DNA from: Orlajensenia leifsoniae
Lineage (GTDB): Bacteria > Actinomycetota > Actinomycetes > Actinomycetales > Microbacteriaceae
Length of the DNA stretch: 64,000 bases
Reading direction: 5' to 3'
Assembly: GCF_004570845.1 (NCBI RefSeq)
Contig: NZ_SPQZ01000002.1
Location: forward strand, 744,001-808,000
The notes below the pieces were generated by a model. That model had not been told where the DNA came from. It worked only from the letters and a program-made list of their open reading frames with translations, and did not search any database. Of this stretch, positions 32,676 to 41,460 are shown one piece after another. The stretch's first letter is position 1. Each line of letters begins with the position of its first letter. Made by a program: the position numbers and the translations under genes.

Positions 32676-33572
32676 TCAGGCCACCTCGGGCGGCGCGATC
32701 GGGGTCTCGCCCTCGTCGTAGACGACGGACGGGCTGCCGATGACGAGCGGGTCGGGAACTCCGACGATGTCCGCATCCTTGCCCGGGTAGTCGAAGCGCG
32801 AGAGGACCCAGCGCATCGCCTCGATGCGGGCCCGCTTCTTGTCGTTGGACTTGACCACGGTCCACGGTGCGTGCGGTGTATCCGTCGCGGCGAACATGGC
32901 CTCCTTCGCCTCCGAGTAGTCGTCCCACTTGTCGAGGCTCGCGAGGTCCGTCGGCGAGAGCTTCCACTGCTTGACGGCGTCGTCGCTGCGCGAGGCGAAC
33001 CTCACGCGCTGCTCCTCGCGGCCGACGGAGAACCAGAACTTGATGAGGCTCACCTCGCTCAGCACCAGCATCCGTTCGAACTCGGGAGTGGAGCGGATGA
33101 ACTCCGCGTACTCCTGCGGCGAGCAGTAGCCCATCACATGCTCGACGCCGGCCCGGTTGTACCAGGAGCGGTCGAACAGCACGATCTCGCCGCCCGTGGG
33201 CAGGTGCTCGACGTAGCGCTGGAAGTACCACTGCCGCCGCTCACGCTCGGTCGGCACCGCAAGGGCGACGACTCGGGCACCACGGGGGTTGAGGTGCTCG
33301 GTGAAGCGCTTGATCGACCCGCCCTTCCCCGCGGCGTCACGACCCTCGAACAGGATCACGATCTTCTGGTCGGTGTCCTTGACCCAGGCCTGAAGCTTCA
33401 ACAGTTCGATCTGCAGGCGCCGCTTCTGCTTCTCGTACTCCCGGCGCGACATCTTCTCGCTGTAGGGGTACTGGTGCTGCCAGGCGGCATCCTTCGGAAC
33501 GGAGAGGCTCAGGGCTGGATCGCTCGTCTCGGGGTCACTGGTCTCGGGGTCGCTCGTCGTCATTCGGCTCAT
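32676..33572 (-). CDS. ppk2: Polyphosphate kinase 2
   Basis: Phosphotransferase using polyphosphate to phosphorylate a nucleoside diphosphate (probably ADP or GDP). The protein has about 298 aa. Walker A is FEGRDAAGKGGSIKRF, Walker B FDRSWYNRAGVEHVMGY, with a lid region following. The first 20 residues contain three TSDPE/A repeats. The start is MSRM at 33572 or the next ATG at 33563; neither has a strong ribosome binding site. Lies 32 nt after the beta-glucosidase gene. Confidence 0.93.
   Translation of the reverse strand: MSRMTTSDPETSDPETSDPALSLSVPKDAAWQHQYPYSEKMSRREYEKQKRRLQIELLKLQAWVKDTDQKIVILFEGRDAAGKGGSIKRFTEHLNPRGARVVALAVPTERERRQWYFQRYVEHLPTGGEIVLFDRSWYNRAGVEHVMGYCSPQEYAEFIRSTPEFERMLVLSEVSLIKFWFSVGREEQRVRFASRSDDAVKQWKLSPTDLASLDKWDDYSEAKEAMFAATDTPHAPWTVVKSNDKKRARIEAMRWVLSRFDYPGKDADIVGVPDPLVIGSPSVVYDEGETPIAPPEVA
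33514..33558. repeat. Three tandem 15-bp units at the 5' end of ppk2
   Basis: Units at 33514-33528, 33529-33543 and 33544-33558 encode the TSDPE TSDPE TSDPA stretch at the PPK2 N-terminus. In-frame, nearly identical, and of the same unit length as the xerC array. Confidence 0.85.
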
Positions 33573-33604
33573 CGTAGCGAGGCTCGGTGTCCGGTTGCTG
33601 CTGC

Positions 33605-35053
33605 TCAGTACGCCCCCGGGGTCTCGGGCAGTCTGCGGGTCCTGATGAGCTCCGAGTACCACTTCGCCGAGTCCTTCGGCAGGCGCTCGAGGGTGTCGAA
33701 GTCGACCCGCACGATGCCGAAGCGCTTGGAGTAGCCGTAGCCCCACTCGAAGTTGTCCAGGAGCGACCAGACCTGGTAGCCGCGCAGGTCGACCCCGCGC
33801 TGCATGGCACGGTGGGCAGCGGTGAAGTGGCGACGCAGGTAGTCGGTGCGGTCGATGTCGTGCACGGCCGGGCCGTCGGCCTCCTCGGTGACGACGTCGT
33901 CGAACGCCGCGCCGTTCTCGGTGACCATGAGGGGCAGGTCGGGGAACTCGTCGTGCAGCGACACCAGCAGCTCCTCCAGACCCGACGGGTCGATGTTCCA
34001 GCCCATCTCGGTGTACGGCCCCTCCTGCGCCAGGAACTCGACGTCGCGCGAGCCGGGCCAGGGCGAGCCGCCCATGTCCTTGTGGCCGTCGGCGTTCACC
34101 CGCTCGCTCACGCCATCCCACATCTGCACTGTGACGGTGGAGTAGTAGTTGACGCCCAGCACCGAGATCGGCTGGTTGATGATGGCCGTGTCGCCCTCCT
34201 GCACGAAGGACCAGTCCGTGACGTCCTTCGTGTCCTCGATGACGTCGGCGGGGTACTCGCCGTGCAGGAGCGGGCCGAGGAAGACGCGATTGGCGAGGCC
34301 GTCGATGCGGCGGGCCGCCTCGGCGCCGGTCTCCCCGACGGGGCGGATGACGTGCAGGTTGAGCGTGATCGAGAAGCCGGGGTCGTTGGTGACGACGTCC
34401 TGCAGGGCGGTGATCGCGAGGCCGTGGGCGAGGTTCAGGTGGTGGACGGCGGCGAGCGACGACTCGCCGTCCATGATCCCGGGAGCGTGCGCCCCCGATC
34501 CGTAGCCGAGGTAGGCGGAGCACCACGGCTCATTGAGCGTCGTCCACACCTCGATGCGATCCCCGAGGCGCTCCCCCACGATGCGGGCGTAGTCGGCGAA
34601 GGCGTACGCCGTGGCTCGGTTGGTCCAGCCGCCCTCGTCCTCGAGGGACTGCGGCAGGTCCCAGTGGTAGAGAGTCGCGATGGGGCGGATGCCGCGGCTG
34701 ATCAGGCCGTCGACGAGGCGCTCGTAGAACGCCAGGCCGGCCTCGTTGGCCTCGCTCCGACCGGTCGGCTGGATGCGCGGCCACGCGATCGAGAACCTGT
34801 ACGCCTCGAGGCCCAGGCTCTTCATGAGGTCGAGGTCCTCGTCGAGGCGGTGGTAGTGGTCGTCGGCCACGTCACCGGTGTCGCCGTTCCAGACCTTGCC
34901 GGGGGTGTGGCTGAAGGTGTCCCAGATCGACGGGCCACGACCGTCTTCGGTGGCGGCCCCCTCGATCTGGTACGAGGCCGTCGCGGAGCCGAACAGGAAG
35001 TCGGCTGGGAAGTCGAGGCCGGAGTCGCGGTAGTCGGCGTTGCCCGTGGTCAT
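33605..35053 (-). CDS. Beta-glucosidase (glycoside hydrolase family 1)
   Basis: Cytoplasmic retaining beta-glycosidase, 482 aa with no signal peptide. N-terminal [20 protein letters not shown], acid/base Glu in [15 protein letters not shown], nucleophile Glu in [10 protein letters not shown], and [16 protein letters not shown] for the aglycone site. It likely cleaves imported cellobiose or aryl-glucosides. No sugar transporter adjoins it. A 16-bp perfect palindrome lies 60 nt upstream and is the probable operator. Confidence 0.94.
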   Translation of the reverse strand: MTTGNADYRDSGLDFPADFLFGSATASYQIEGAATEDGRGPSIWDTFSHTPGKVWNGDTGDVADDHYHRLDEDLDLMKSLGLEAYRFSIAWPRIQPTGRSEANEAGLAFYERLVDGLISRGIRPIATLYHWDLPQSLEDEGGWTNRATAYAFADYARIVGERLGDRIEVWTTLNEPWCSAYLGYGSGAHAPGIMDGESSLAAVHHLNLAHGLAITALQDVVTNDPGFSITLNLHVIRPVGETGAEAARRIDGLANRVFLGPLLHGEYPADVIEDTKDVTDWSFVQEGDTAIINQPISVLGVNYYSTVTVQMWDGVSERVNADGHKDMGGSPWPGSRDVEFLAQEGPYTEMGWNIDPSGLEELLVSLHDEFPDLPLMVTENGAAFDDVVTEEADGPAVHDIDRTDYLRRHFTAAHRAMQRGVDLRGYQVWSLLDNFEWGYGYSKRFGIVRVDFDTLERLPKDSAKWYSELIRTRRLPETPGAY

Positions 35054-35112
35054 GGGAGGTCACTTTCTTGTCGAACGGCGCACGACGCCGTGGGTGCTGT
35101 CCACTCTAGAGA

Positions 35113-35128
35113 CTTACAGGTCTGTAAG
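35113..35128. promoter_or_regulatory. 16-bp palindrome upstream of the beta-glucosidase gene
   Basis: CTTACAG-GT-CTGTAAG is a perfect inverted repeat apart from the 2-nt centre, 60 nt before the ATG at 35053 in the 133-nt gap to the LLM gene. It is AT-richer than its surroundings. The size and symmetry suit a TetR-type repressor; LacI-type sugar repressors usually bind a CG-centred site. No regulator gene lies next to it. Confidence 0.5.
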
Positions 35129-35186
35129 CGAACGTTGCTCGGTTTTCGATTCATGGGGAGGCGGCACCGGATGCCGCTCGTGGGGA

Positions 35187-35984
35187 TCAGGCGTTCGTGC
35201 GGTCCCGCCAGGCGAGCCACCGGCGCACGGGCTCGAGGTCGTAGTCGGGCCCACTGATACCGAGGGTGAAGAGGCGGGCGCCGAGGCCGTGGAGAGCCTC
35301 GACGTCGGCGTCGCTCTGGCGCCGGAGCTCGATGGAGATCTCGATCTCGTGCGGGTCGCGACCGACCACGACGCAGTGCTCGTCGAGCACGCCGAGTTTG
35401 TGCTCGAGGGTCGCCGGGTCGGAGAAGCTGTGCCAGACGTCGGCGTGCTGGGCGACGATGCGGAGGGTCTTCTTCTCTCCCCCGCCGCCGATCAGGATGG
35501 GGATGTCGCGCACCGGCGCCGGGTTGAGCTTGGTCCAGCGCTCCTCGATGCGAGGGAGTGCCTCTCCGAGCGCCTTGATGCGGGTGCCCGGGGTGCCGAA
35601 CTCGTAGCCGTACTCGTCGTAGTCGCGCTCGAACCAGCCGGCGCCCGTGCCGAAGATGAAGCGACCGTCGCTGATGTTGTCGATGGTGCGGGCCATGTCG
35701 GCCTGCAGGTCGGCGTTGCGGTAGCTGTTGCAGTTGACGAGGGCGCCGATCTCGACGCGGCTGGTCTGCTCGGCCCAGGCGGCGAGCATGGTCCACGATT
35801 CGTAGTGCTCGCCGTCGGCCGCACCGCTCAGCGGGTAGAAGTGATCCCAGTTGAACAGGATGTCGACGCCGAGATCCTCGAGCTCCGACACGGTGTCGCG
35901 GATCTTCGCGTAGTGGGCGTGCTGCGGCTGCACCTGGACACCGATACGGACGGAACGATCTCTGGCATCTGTGGCTGCTGTCAT
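35187..35984 (-). CDS. LLM-class (probably F420-dependent) oxidoreductase
   Basis: 265-aa luciferase-like TIM barrel. Typical blocks are VSELEDLGVDILFNWDHFYPL, IGALVNCNSYRNADLQADMA, TIDNISDGRFIFGTGAGWFE and DIPILIGGGGEKKTLRIVAQ. The GWF(E) and GGGG segments contact the deazaflavin phosphate in F420 enzymes. Substrate unknown. It faces the PAP2 gene divergently. Confidence 0.85.
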   Translation of the reverse strand: MTAATDARDRSVRIGVQVQPQHAHYAKIRDTVSELEDLGVDILFNWDHFYPLSGAADGEHYESWTMLAAWAEQTSRVEIGALVNCNSYRNADLQADMARTIDNISDGRFIFGTGAGWFERDYDEYGYEFGTPGTRIKALGEALPRIEERWTKLNPAPVRDIPILIGGGGEKKTLRIVAQHADVWHSFSDPATLEHKLGVLDEHCVVVGRDPHEIEISIELRRQSDADVEALHGLGARLFTLGISGPDYDLEPVRRWLAWRDRTNA

Positions 35985-36080
35985 CAGACCAGCCTAGGGG
36001 GCGCGTCGGGTCGGCAAGGGGGCTGGCGCAACGCTCGCGGGCGGATACAGTGTGGGATTCAGCACCCGGCAGCAAGGACC

Positions 36081-36128
36081 ATGATGAGCACACAGGACAT
36101 GCGCGAGCCCGACGGCGGACAGCCGTGA
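36081..36128 (+). CDS. Possible 15-residue leader peptide upstream of PAP2
   Basis: ATG ATG AGC reading frame of 15 codons (MMSTQDMREPDGGQP) ending in TGA at 36126-36128, preceded by AAGGA. Its stop overlaps the PAP2 GTG start as GTGA, the standard layout for translational coupling. It could be a real uORF or just reflect that the PAP2 start is misplaced. No composition suggestive of attenuation. Confidence 0.3.
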   Translation: MMSTQDMREPDGGQP

Positions 36129-36889
36129 GCACGCGGGTCGAGAAGCAGCGGAACCGCCTGCGCGACCTGCACGAGAGGTTCATCGTCGAGGTCCGCTACG
36201 TCGAGGCTCGCGACCGCCACGCACTGATGCGCACGGCGCTGCTCCTGGTGATCGTGGGACTGGCCCTGTTCACGATCATCCTGCTCAGCGTGAAACTGCG
36301 CGGCGGAGTCTCCGTGATCGACGAACCGTTCGCCCAGTGGGCCAAGGGTGAGCGCTCGCCGGTCCTGACGCAGGTGATGATCGTGCTCGCCGTCGCTTTC
36401 GGGCCCGTCGCCATGCCCATCATCATCCTGATCACCACTGTCACCTGGGGCATCCTCGCGAAGCATGCCTGGCGCCCCCTGCTGCTCGCCGGGGGCATGT
36501 TGACCGGCGTGATCCTCGCGCTGATCATCGCCCCGCTGGTCGAGCGACCTAGACCGCCGGTCGAGGAGATGCTGTTCGGCCCCGACCACACGTTCTCGTT
36601 CCCATCGGGCCACGTGCTCGGGGCGGCAGACTTCGTGCTGCTGACCACCTATCTGGTGTTCTCGCGTCGGAAAAGCCGCCGGACCACCGAGATCGCCTTC
36701 GTCGTCGCGGCGGCGGTGATCGCCGTGCTGTCCATCAGCCGCATCTACCTCGGGTATCACTGGCCGACGGATGCCCTGGGTTCCATCTCGCTCGCCGTGG
36801 CGATCCTCGGCGGCGTGATCGCCCTCGACACCCACCGCACCGTACGCGTGCGCGAGGACGACGACGCCCCACCAGGCCTTCCGGCCTGA
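36125..36889 (+). CDS. PAP2-family membrane phosphatase
   Basis: Integral membrane lipid or undecaprenyl-type phosphatase, 254 aa. The N-terminal 35 residues are charged and cytoplasmic, then about six helices. Active-site motifs: ERPRPP (motif 1), FSFPSGHVLGAADF (motif 2, catalytic His) and SRIYLGYHWPTDALGS (motif 3). The GTG at 36125 is chosen as it overlaps a small upstream ORF; an in-frame GTG at 36050 is an alternative. The last 9 codons form the left arm and loop of a strong terminator hairpin. Confidence 0.85.
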   Translation: MSTRVEKQRNRLRDLHERFIVEVRYVEARDRHALMRTALLLVIVGLALFTIILLSVKLRGGVSVIDEPFAQWAKGERSPVLTQVMIVLAVAFGPVAMPIIILITTVTWGILAKHAWRPLLLAGGMLTGVILALIIAPLVERPRPPVEEMLFGPDHTFSFPSGHVLGAADFVLLTTYLVFSRRKSRRTTEIAFVVAAAVIAVLSISRIYLGYHWPTDALGSISLAVAILGGVIALDTHRTVRVREDDDAPPGLPA

Positions 36890-36899
36890 TGGGGCGTCG
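36862..36899. terminator. Bidirectional terminator between PAP2 and ffh
   Basis: A 17-position stem with a single C/A mismatch: CGACGCCCCA pairs with TGGGGCGTCG and CAGGCC with GGCCTG around a TTCC loop. The left arm lies inside the PAP2 coding end, the right arm after its stop. ffh converges and ends at 36921. Very stable; no T-run. Confidence 0.75.
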
Positions 36900-36920
36900 G
36901 GAGATCCGCAGCCGGAACGG

Positions 36921-38492
36921 CTAGCGCAGGAACTTGGTGAGCGCCGCCATCTCCTCGGCGGTCGGAGCGGCGGCAGGCGTCTTGCCGCCGCCGAGGCCGA
37001 AGCCCGAGCCTCCGGATGCCGCGGCATCCGTCGCCGACTTGGTCCCCGAGGCGAGCGCAGCGTTCTCTGCGGCCCGCTTGGCCGGGTTGCCCGACTTCGA
37101 GCCCTTCTTCTTGGGCTGCTGCTTGCCGCGGCCGCCCGTGAAGCCGGCGCCGGGGATCGGACCCATGCCGGGAACGTTCGGAACGCCACCCTTGGCCACG
37201 GTCTTCATCATCTTCGCCGCCTGCTCGAAGCGGCTGACGAGCTGGTTGACGTCGGTCACGGTCATGCCGGAGCCCTTGGCGATGCGCAGACGCCGCGAGC
37301 CGTTGAGGAGCTTGGGGTTGACCCGCTCCTTCTTGGTCATCGACTGGATGATCGCCTCGGTGCGCACGATCTCCTTCTCGTCGAAGTTGTCGAGCTGCTG
37401 CTTCATGGCGCCGGCACCCGGCAGCATGCCCATCATCTTCTTGATGGAGCCCATGTTGCGCAGCTGCTGCATCTGGCTGAGGAAGTCGTCGAGCGTGAAG
37501 GTGTCTGTCGCGAACTTCTCGGCGACCTTGCGGGCCTCCTCCTCGTCGAAGGCGCCCTGCGCCTGCTCGATGAGCGTGAGGATGTCACCGAGGTCGAGGA
37601 TTCGGCTCGCCATGCGGTCGGGGTGGAACGGCTCGAAGTCGTCGAGGCCCTCACCCGTGGACGCGAAGATGATGGGTCGTCCTGTGACGGAGGCGACCGA
37701 GAGCGCAGCACCACCGCGCGCGTCACCGTCGAGCTTCGAGAGCACGACGCCGGTGAAGTCGACGCCGTCCTGGAACGCCTTCGCCGTGGCGACGGCGTCC
37801 TGGCCGATCATCGCGTCGATGACGAACAGCACCTCGTCGGGGTCGATCGCCTTGCGGATGTCGCCGGCCTGCTTCATGAGCTCGGCATCGACGCCGAGAC
37901 GACCAGCGGTGTCGACGATGACGGTGTCGTACTGCTTCTGGACGGCGAACTTCACGCCGTCCTTGGCGACCTTGACGGGGTTGCCGACGCCGTTGCCGGG
38001 TTCGGGGGCGAAGACGGGAACGCCGGCCTGCTCACCGACGACCTGGAGCTGCGTGACGGCGTTGGGGCGCTGCAGGTCGCTCGCGACCAGGAGCGGCGTG
38101 TGGCCGTCCTTCACGAGCCACTTGGCGAGCTTGCCCGCGAGCGTGGTCTTACCGGCACCCTGGAGGCCGGCCAGCATGATGACGGTCGGTGGCTTCTTCG
38201 CGAACTCGAGGCGGCGCTGCTGGCCACCGAGGATCTGCACGAGCTCCTCGTTGACAATCTGCACGACCTGCTGGGCCGGGTTCAGCGCCTTGTTGACCTC
38301 GTCGCCGAGGGCCCGCTCGCGCACCTTGCCCGTGAACTCCTTGACGACGTCGAGCGCGACGTCGGCGTCGAGCAGGGCGCGCCGGATCTCGCGCACGGTG
38401 CCGTCGACGTCGGCCGCCGAGAGCTTGCCCTTCGTGCGGAGGTTCTTGAAGGTATCGGCGAGCCGATCAGAGAGGGTTCCGAATGTAGCCAT
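36921..38492 (-). CDS. ffh: Signal recognition particle protein Ffh
   Basis: GTPase that binds 4.5S RNA and nascent membrane proteins. 523 aa: N domain, G domain with GLQGAGKTTLAGKLA (near residue 107), DTAGRLG and TKLDGDARGG-like KLDGDARGGA, then the methionine-rich M domain (MQQLRNMGSIKKMMGMLPG). A Lys/Gly-rich tail of about 80 residues follows. Normally near rpsP; here a 7-kb accessory block lies between. Confidence 0.96.
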   Translation of the reverse strand: MATFGTLSDRLADTFKNLRTKGKLSAADVDGTVREIRRALLDADVALDVVKEFTGKVRERALGDEVNKALNPAQQVVQIVNEELVQILGGQQRRLEFAKKPPTVIMLAGLQGAGKTTLAGKLAKWLVKDGHTPLLVASDLQRPNAVTQLQVVGEQAGVPVFAPEPGNGVGNPVKVAKDGVKFAVQKQYDTVIVDTAGRLGVDAELMKQAGDIRKAIDPDEVLFVIDAMIGQDAVATAKAFQDGVDFTGVVLSKLDGDARGGAALSVASVTGRPIIFASTGEGLDDFEPFHPDRMASRILDLGDILTLIEQAQGAFDEEEARKVAEKFATDTFTLDDFLSQMQQLRNMGSIKKMMGMLPGAGAMKQQLDNFDEKEIVRTEAIIQSMTKKERVNPKLLNGSRRLRIAKGSGMTVTDVNQLVSRFEQAAKMMKTVAKGGVPNVPGMGPIPGAGFTGGRGKQQPKKKGSKSGNPAKRAAENAALASGTKSATDAAASGGSGFGLGGGKTPAAAPTAEEMAALTKFLR

Positions 38493-38530
38493 GGTGCTAC
38501 CAGTTTACCGGTGCGCCGCAGCTCTCCAGG

Positions 38531-39031
38531 TCAGGCGTCGACGTCGGTCGAGACCACATCGCCCCGCATGTCGAACGAGGCGCTGAGGATGCTGTCCGAC
38601 TCGTCGGGAGCGAGGGCGTACTCGAAGACGGCGAACTGCTCCTCGGAGCCCGAGTGGTGTGGGTGGAAGCCAACCCGCAGCAGCTTCAGCGAACGCAGCA
38701 CGTCGATGTCGCGGTCACCCGAGTCGTAGTCGAGCGACTCCGCGAGGATCTCGGGATCGAGCTCGGAGAACTGCGAGGTCAGGTAGAGCATCGCATTGGA
38801 GCCCTCCTGGCCGATCTCGGCGACGAAGGCCTCCCTGGCGCGAGAATCGAGCTGTTCCAGCGAGTTCACCATGGCGGCGGCCACGTCGAGGGCCTCATCC
38901 GTCACCGACTGCTCGCTCGGGGCGCGCAGGTCGACGTCGACGTACTGGTCGCCGGCGTCGACGCCCTCAGACCAGTGCAGCTCGCCGTCGTCGCCGTCGA
39001 GGAGTCCGAAGAAGTCGTGCTCGATCGACAT
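38531..39031 (-). CDS. DUF2004 family protein
   Basis: 166-aa acidic cytoplasmic protein beginning MSIEHDFFGLLDGDDGELHW. It resembles the DUF2004 family of unknown function. No transmembrane segments or catalytic motif. It sits 38 nt upstream of ffh and 64 nt downstream of ftsY on the same strand, so it may be co-transcribed with the SRP genes. Confidence 0.75.
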   Translation of the reverse strand: MSIEHDFFGLLDGDDGELHWSEGVDAGDQYVDVDLRAPSEQSVTDEALDVAAAMVNSLEQLDSRAREAFVAEIGQEGSNAMLYLTSQFSELDPEILAESLDYDSGDRDIDVLRSLKLLRVGFHPHHSGSEEQFAVFEYALAPDESDSILSASFDMRGDVVSTDVDA

Positions 39032-39095
39032 CAGGCGATCCTTTCGTTGTGCGGTGGGAAGGCCGGCCGCGCGGGGGTCCGTGCCGTGCCGTGCC

Positions 39096-39971
39096 TCAGC
39101 CGACGAGCTGCTGCGCGAAGACGTGCGGCGTGAATCCGGTGAGGTCGCCGATGCCCTCGCCCTGGCCGACGAGCTTGATCGGGATGCCGGTCTTGTCCTG
39201 CACGCTGAGCACGAAACCGCCCTTGGCGGAGCCGTCGAGCTTGGTCAGCACGAGTCCGGTGACGCCCGCGTGCTCGACGAAGGCCTCGGCCTGCGCGAGC
39301 CCGTTCTGGCCGGTGGTCGCGTCGAGAACGAGCAGCACCTCGGCGATCGGAGCCTGCTTCTCGATGACGCGACGGATCTTGGTGAGCTCGTCCATGAGCC
39401 CGCCCTTCGTCTGCAACCGCCCCGCGGTGTCGATCAGCACGATCTCGAATCCCTCGAGCTTGGCGCGTTCGATGGTCTGGAAGGCGACGGATGCCGGATC
39501 CTGGCCCTGCTGCTGCGGACGCACGATCGAGGCACCGGCCCGCTCCGCCCAGGTCGCGAGCTGGTCGACGGCCGCGGCACGGAAGGTGTCGGCAGCTCCG
39601 ACGAGCACGCTGCGGCCGTAGTTGCCGAGGAACTTGGCGAACTTGCCGATCGTGGTCGTCTTTCCGACGCCGTTGACGCCGACGACGAGCACGACGGCCG
39701 GCCTGTCGCTGAGCTTCAACGTGGTGTCGAAACGCGCGAGCCTCTCCTCGATGCCCTCGCGGAGCATCCGCTGCAGGTCCTTCGGGTCGGTGGTGTTGTA
39801 GCGGGCGACCTTCGTGCGGAGGTCGGCGACGATCGCCTCGGTGAGGTCGGGACCGAAGTCGGCCGTGATGAGGGCGTCCTCGAGGTCGTCCCAGGTCTCG
39901 TCGTCGATCGTCTTCTTCGCGAACATGCCGCGGAGGGCGCCGGAGAGCGACCAGGAACTGCGTTCTGCCAT
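39096..39971 (-). CDS. ftsY: Signal recognition particle receptor FtsY
   Basis: SRP receptor GTPase, 291 aa. NG domain with GVNGVGKTTTIGKFAKFL, DTFRAAAVDQL, DTAGRLQTKGGLMDEL and TKLDGSAKGG. It has only a short N-terminal part in place of the long acidic A domain of the E. coli protein. ATG at 39971 (MAERSSWSLSGALRG) was selected as the first start adjoining the N domain; a -10-like TACGCT lies 10 nt upstream. Confidence 0.95.
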   Translation of the reverse strand: MAERSSWSLSGALRGMFAKKTIDDETWDDLEDALITADFGPDLTEAIVADLRTKVARYNTTDPKDLQRMLREGIEERLARFDTTLKLSDRPAVVLVVGVNGVGKTTTIGKFAKFLGNYGRSVLVGAADTFRAAAVDQLATWAERAGASIVRPQQQGQDPASVAFQTIERAKLEGFEIVLIDTAGRLQTKGGLMDELTKIRRVIEKQAPIAEVLLVLDATTGQNGLAQAEAFVEHAGVTGLVLTKLDGSAKGGFVLSVQDKTGIPIKLVGQGEGIGDLTGFTPHVFAQQLVG

Positions 39972-40073
39972 GCGTCCAGCGTACTGGCGTGCGGGGTCTT
40001 CCCCGTGTCGGTCGGCGGCGCTATCGTTCGAGGCATCCTCAGATTCCACCCCATCGTCGTCTGGAGTAGCCCT

Positions 40074-41444
40074 GTGTCATCGTCGACCCCGCCCGCCATC
40101 ACCGATCTGCAGCGCACCCTCTCCGGTGCCGTCGTCCTCCCGGCCGACTCCGGCTACGACGCCGCCCGCTCGGCCTGGAACCTCACCGTCGATCAACGCC
40201 CTGTCGCCGTCGTGACGCCGGCCGACGTCGACGAGGTACGTGCCGTGCTCGCTGCGGCCGCGGCATCCGGGCTCGGAGTCACCGTGCAGCCCAACGGACA
40301 CGGGGCCAACGGCTCGCTGGAGGGGGTCGTGCTGATCCGGCCGACGGCCTTCGACGAGATCACCCTCGACCAGGAGACCCGCACGGCACGCGTCGGCGCC
40401 GGGGTGAACTGGGGGCGCGTGCTCACGGCCCTCGACGGCACCGGACTCGTGGCGCTGGCCGGCAGCAATCCCGAGGTCAACACCGTCGGCTACTCGATCG
40501 GCGGTGGGCACTCCATGTTCAGCCGCGCCTACGGGCTCGCCTCGCGGTCGGTGACCGCCGTCGAGCTGGTCGACGCCGGCGGCGAAGCGCGCCGGGTCAC
40601 GGCTTCGAGTGATCCGGAGCTGTTCTGGGCCCTGCGCGGCGGGGGTGGACTGTTCGGCGTGATCACTGCGATCGAGTTCGCCCTCCACCCCGCAGACACT
40701 CTCTTCGGAGGCAGCATCGTCTTCCCGATCACTGTCGGCATCGACGCCATCGTCACCGGTTTCGACCTGGCCGCAGTCGACCCGACGCTCGGCCTCGACA
40801 TCTCCTTGGCCCGGTTCCCCGACATGCCCCAGCTCCCGCCACCCCTCCGCGGCCAGACCATAGCCTCGGTGGCGTTCGTGCACATCGGGGATGCTGCATC
40901 CGCCGCTCCGATCGTGGACAGGCTGCGGTCCATCGGGACTCCCCTGCTCGACGGCCTCACCTCGTTCACGATCGGCGGACTTGCCGCGGTGGCCGCCGAA
41001 CCGACGGACCCGATGCCGACGGTCGACTGGGGCGGAGCCGTCGACGGGTTCGATCGCGCCACGGCCACGGAGTTCGTCGGAGCGTTCCTCGCGGGCGTGG
41101 AGGGCGGGCTCAGCCGTGTGAGCGTGCGACCGCTCGGAGGCGCCATCGCGGCGGATCCCGATGTCGACGACGCCGCGATCGGTGCGCTAGATGCACAGGC
41201 GCTGATCAGTTCGGGAGTGCTCGCCTTCACCCCCGAGATGGCTGCCGGGGCGGATGCCGCCCTCGAACCGCTCCGCCGATTCGCAGCCGCCCACCCCACG
41301 ACCGGCATGGTGCCGACCTTCCTCGGCAGTGGCACGGGGCTGGCCGATGCCTTCGACGCGGGCGCGCTCGATCGGCTGCGTGCCGTGAAGGATCGCGTCG
41401 ACCCGGGCGGCCTCATCCGCAGCAATCGGGCGCTGCCGGAGTAG
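40074..41444 (+). CDS. FAD-binding (VAO/BBE-type) oxidoreductase
   Basis: 456-aa flavoprotein. The PCMH FAD-binding domain spans about residues 35-210: VTVQPNGHGANGSLEG with the His likely to bind FAD covalently, and NTVGYSIGGGHSMFSRAYG. The C-terminal BBE-like segment is LIRSNRALPE. The second covalent Cys of berberine-bridge enzymes is not in its usual place. The GTG at 40074 has GGAG 7 nt upstream. Divergent from ftsY and convergent with smc; substrate unknown, probably a hydroxylated carbohydrate or aromatic. Confidence 0.85.
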   Translation: MSSSTPPAITDLQRTLSGAVVLPADSGYDAARSAWNLTVDQRPVAVVTPADVDEVRAVLAAAAASGLGVTVQPNGHGANGSLEGVVLIRPTAFDEITLDQETRTARVGAGVNWGRVLTALDGTGLVALAGSNPEVNTVGYSIGGGHSMFSRAYGLASRSVTAVELVDAGGEARRVTASSDPELFWALRGGGGLFGVITAIEFALHPADTLFGGSIVFPITVGIDAIVTGFDLAAVDPTLGLDISLARFPDMPQLPPPLRGQTIASVAFVHIGDAASAAPIVDRLRSIGTPLLDGLTSFTIGGLAAVAAEPTDPMPTVDWGGAVDGFDRATATEFVGAFLAGVEGGLSRVSVRPLGGAIAADPDVDDAAIGALDAQALISSGVLAFTPEMAAGADAALEPLRRFAAAHPTTGMVPTFLGSGTGLADAFDAGALDRLRAVKDRVDPGGLIRSNRALPE

Positions 41445-41460
41445 CCCGGATCGGTCAGGG

